Positions 33,133 to 33,922 of a stretch of DNA of 33,922 bases are shown here, piece after piece. Origin of the DNA: Verrucomicrobiia bacterium. Its GTDB lineage: Bacteria; Verrucomicrobiota; Verrucomicrobiia; JABWAM01. A program made the translations under genes and the position numbers. The stretch's first letter is position 1. Each line of letters opens with the position of its first letter. The notes under the pieces are model-generated. The model was not told the origin of the DNA and made no database searches. It saw only the letters and a list, made by a program, of their open reading frames with translations. The stretch spans positions 1-33,922 of the forward strand of contig JAQUAF010000047.1 in NCBI GenBank assembly GCA_028687435.1. Reading direction: 5' to 3'.

Positions 33133-33922
33133 ATGCGCCGTTTTTCCCTCATCCTGACCGGCATCGTTCTGGTGATCGCCTGCCTGCGACTGCCCCTGCT
33201 GGACGCGCCCATGGAACGCGACGAAGGCGAATATGCCACCATGGGATTGGGCATGCTGCGGGGAACACCGCCATACCAGGAAACCTACACCATGAAATGG
33301 CCGGGGACCGCCGCCATGTACGCGTTGATTTTCAAATGCCTGGGACCCACCACACGCGCGCTGCATGCGGCATTGCTGATCATCAACGGGCTGGCCGTGA
33401 TTCTGGTGGCGCTGACGGGCCGCCGTCTGCTGGGAGCAAGGGCGGGATTGTTCGCGGGCGCAGCATATGGAACATTGACCCTGGGGCTGGGACTGTACGG
33501 TCCATGGCTGAGCGCCGAACACTTTGCCGTGATGTTTTTGTTGTCGGGCATCTGGGTTTTGCCCTCCTCCCCGGAAGACAAGCATGCCGGCTGGCGGCTG
33601 GGGCTGGGCTGTCTGTTGCTTGGGCTGGCGCCGGTCCTCAAACAACACGCAGCGTTCCCCGCCGGAGCGTGGCTGCTGGCTGCCATGCACATGATCTTCA
33701 ACAACCCGGTTTCCCCGCGGTCAAAACGCTGGCTTTGCATGGCGGTCATGTCCACAGGATTCATCCTTCCCGCGGTCGTCACCTGCGCCCTCATGAAACT
33801 CTGCGGCGTATTTTCCACGTTCTGGTTCTGGACCGTCATCTACGCAAGCCAATACGCGTCGGCGGTTCCCCTGTCAACCGGCTGGGAATACTTTAAAATC
33901 GGCGCGGGGCAGGCGGCGGCGG
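33133..33922 (+). CDS. GT39/PMT-like membrane glycosyltransferase, C-terminus outside window
   Basis: 263 codons from ATG 33133 run to the window end. MRRFSLILTGIVLVIACLRL is the first helix, followed by LLDAPMERDEGEYATM, the loop with the acidic pair (E-R-D-E-G-E-Y) typical of the PMT/ArnT (GT39) group that uses lipid-linked sugars in the periplasm. MKWPGTAAMYALIF follows, then further helices. AAAGGAAG before the ATG gives a ribosome site. A TTGACC box at 33094 with weak TTAAAG at 33116 may be its promoter. Substrate unknown. It fits the envelope glycan theme of the ligase and rfbD. Confidence 0.85.
   Translation, partial: MRRFSLILTGIVLVIACLRLPLLDAPMERDEGEYATMGLGMLRGTPPYQETYTMKWPGTAAMYALIFKCLGPTTRALHAALLIINGLAVILVALTGRRLLGARAGLFAGAAYGTLTLGLGLYGPWLSAEHFAVMFLLSGIWVLPSSPEDKHAGWRLGLGCLLLGLAPVLKQHAAFPAGAWLLAAMHMIFNNPVSPRSKRWLCMAVMSTGFILPAVVTCALMKLCGVFSTFWFWTVIYASQYASAVPLSTGWEYFKIGAGQAAA

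Noticed and set aside
32872..33690. 272-codon minus-strand ORF opposite the GT39-like gene
   Set aside because: Gln/His-rich antisense shadow running through the dispersed repeat; the plus frame has clear membrane helices.

Overview
The window looks like chromosome from a Gram-negative bacterium with fairly high GC, most likely of the PVC superphylum and probably Verrucomicrobiota. Supporting this are an outer-membrane lipid transport set (MlaE, MlaF, MlaD), O-antigen type genes (rfbD, an O-antigen ligase, a GT39-like transferase), a leucyl-tRNA synthetase of the [13 protein letters not shown] type, a membrane PIN-TRAM protein and an FmdB-type zinc ribbon. Many starts have no Shine-Dalgarno sequence, and the gaps between genes are full of hairpins and degenerate short repeats. 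The phylum is inferred from remembered family traits. No marker gene such as rRNA is present, and I saw no tRNA, rRNA, CRISPR array or insertion sequence.

Layout. 1-2851: a partial secreted protein, a tiny membrane peptide, a small XRE regulator and an unusually hairpin-rich gap. 2852-5300: three leftward genes (an exported protein with a degenerate peptidase-like motif, a zinc-ribbon membrane protein, an FmdB-like protein). 5553-14080: housekeeping genes leuS, pyk, a TerC-type transporter and purE, with a MntA-HepT nucleotidyltransferase/RNase pair and a leftward deacetylase-methyltransferase pair between them. 14215-16427: an AraC-type regulator divergent from a GH172 (DUF2961) enzyme, with regulator-like direct repeats between. 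16558-22949: one tight leftward operon mlaE-mlaF-mlaD-PIN/TRAM-ispD-amrB-amrA-rfbD.

23029-28592: rightward genes for a HIT protein and a signalling cluster. The cluster holds a REC-PAS-PAS histidine kinase, a NarL-type regulator, a second NarL-like regulator whose phospho-acceptor Asp is Glu, a chemoreceptor-like protein with an altered signalling tip and no sensor domain, and a GYF-cNMP fusion. 28596-33922: O-antigen ligase, a small acidic protein overlapping an MFS transporter, a tiny ORF with a good terminator, a VWA protein and the start of a GT39-like glycosyltransferase.

The best candidates for something undescribed are two. One is the signalling cluster, where a true response regulator sits beside a tandem duplicate that appears locked by Asp-to-Glu change and is translationally coupled to a reduced chemoreceptor. 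The other is a family of degenerate 7-nucleotide tandem repeats: one copy lies in frame inside leuS, one supplies the N-terminus of the O-antigen ligase, and six CTTCAG-type copies all lie at gene boundaries.
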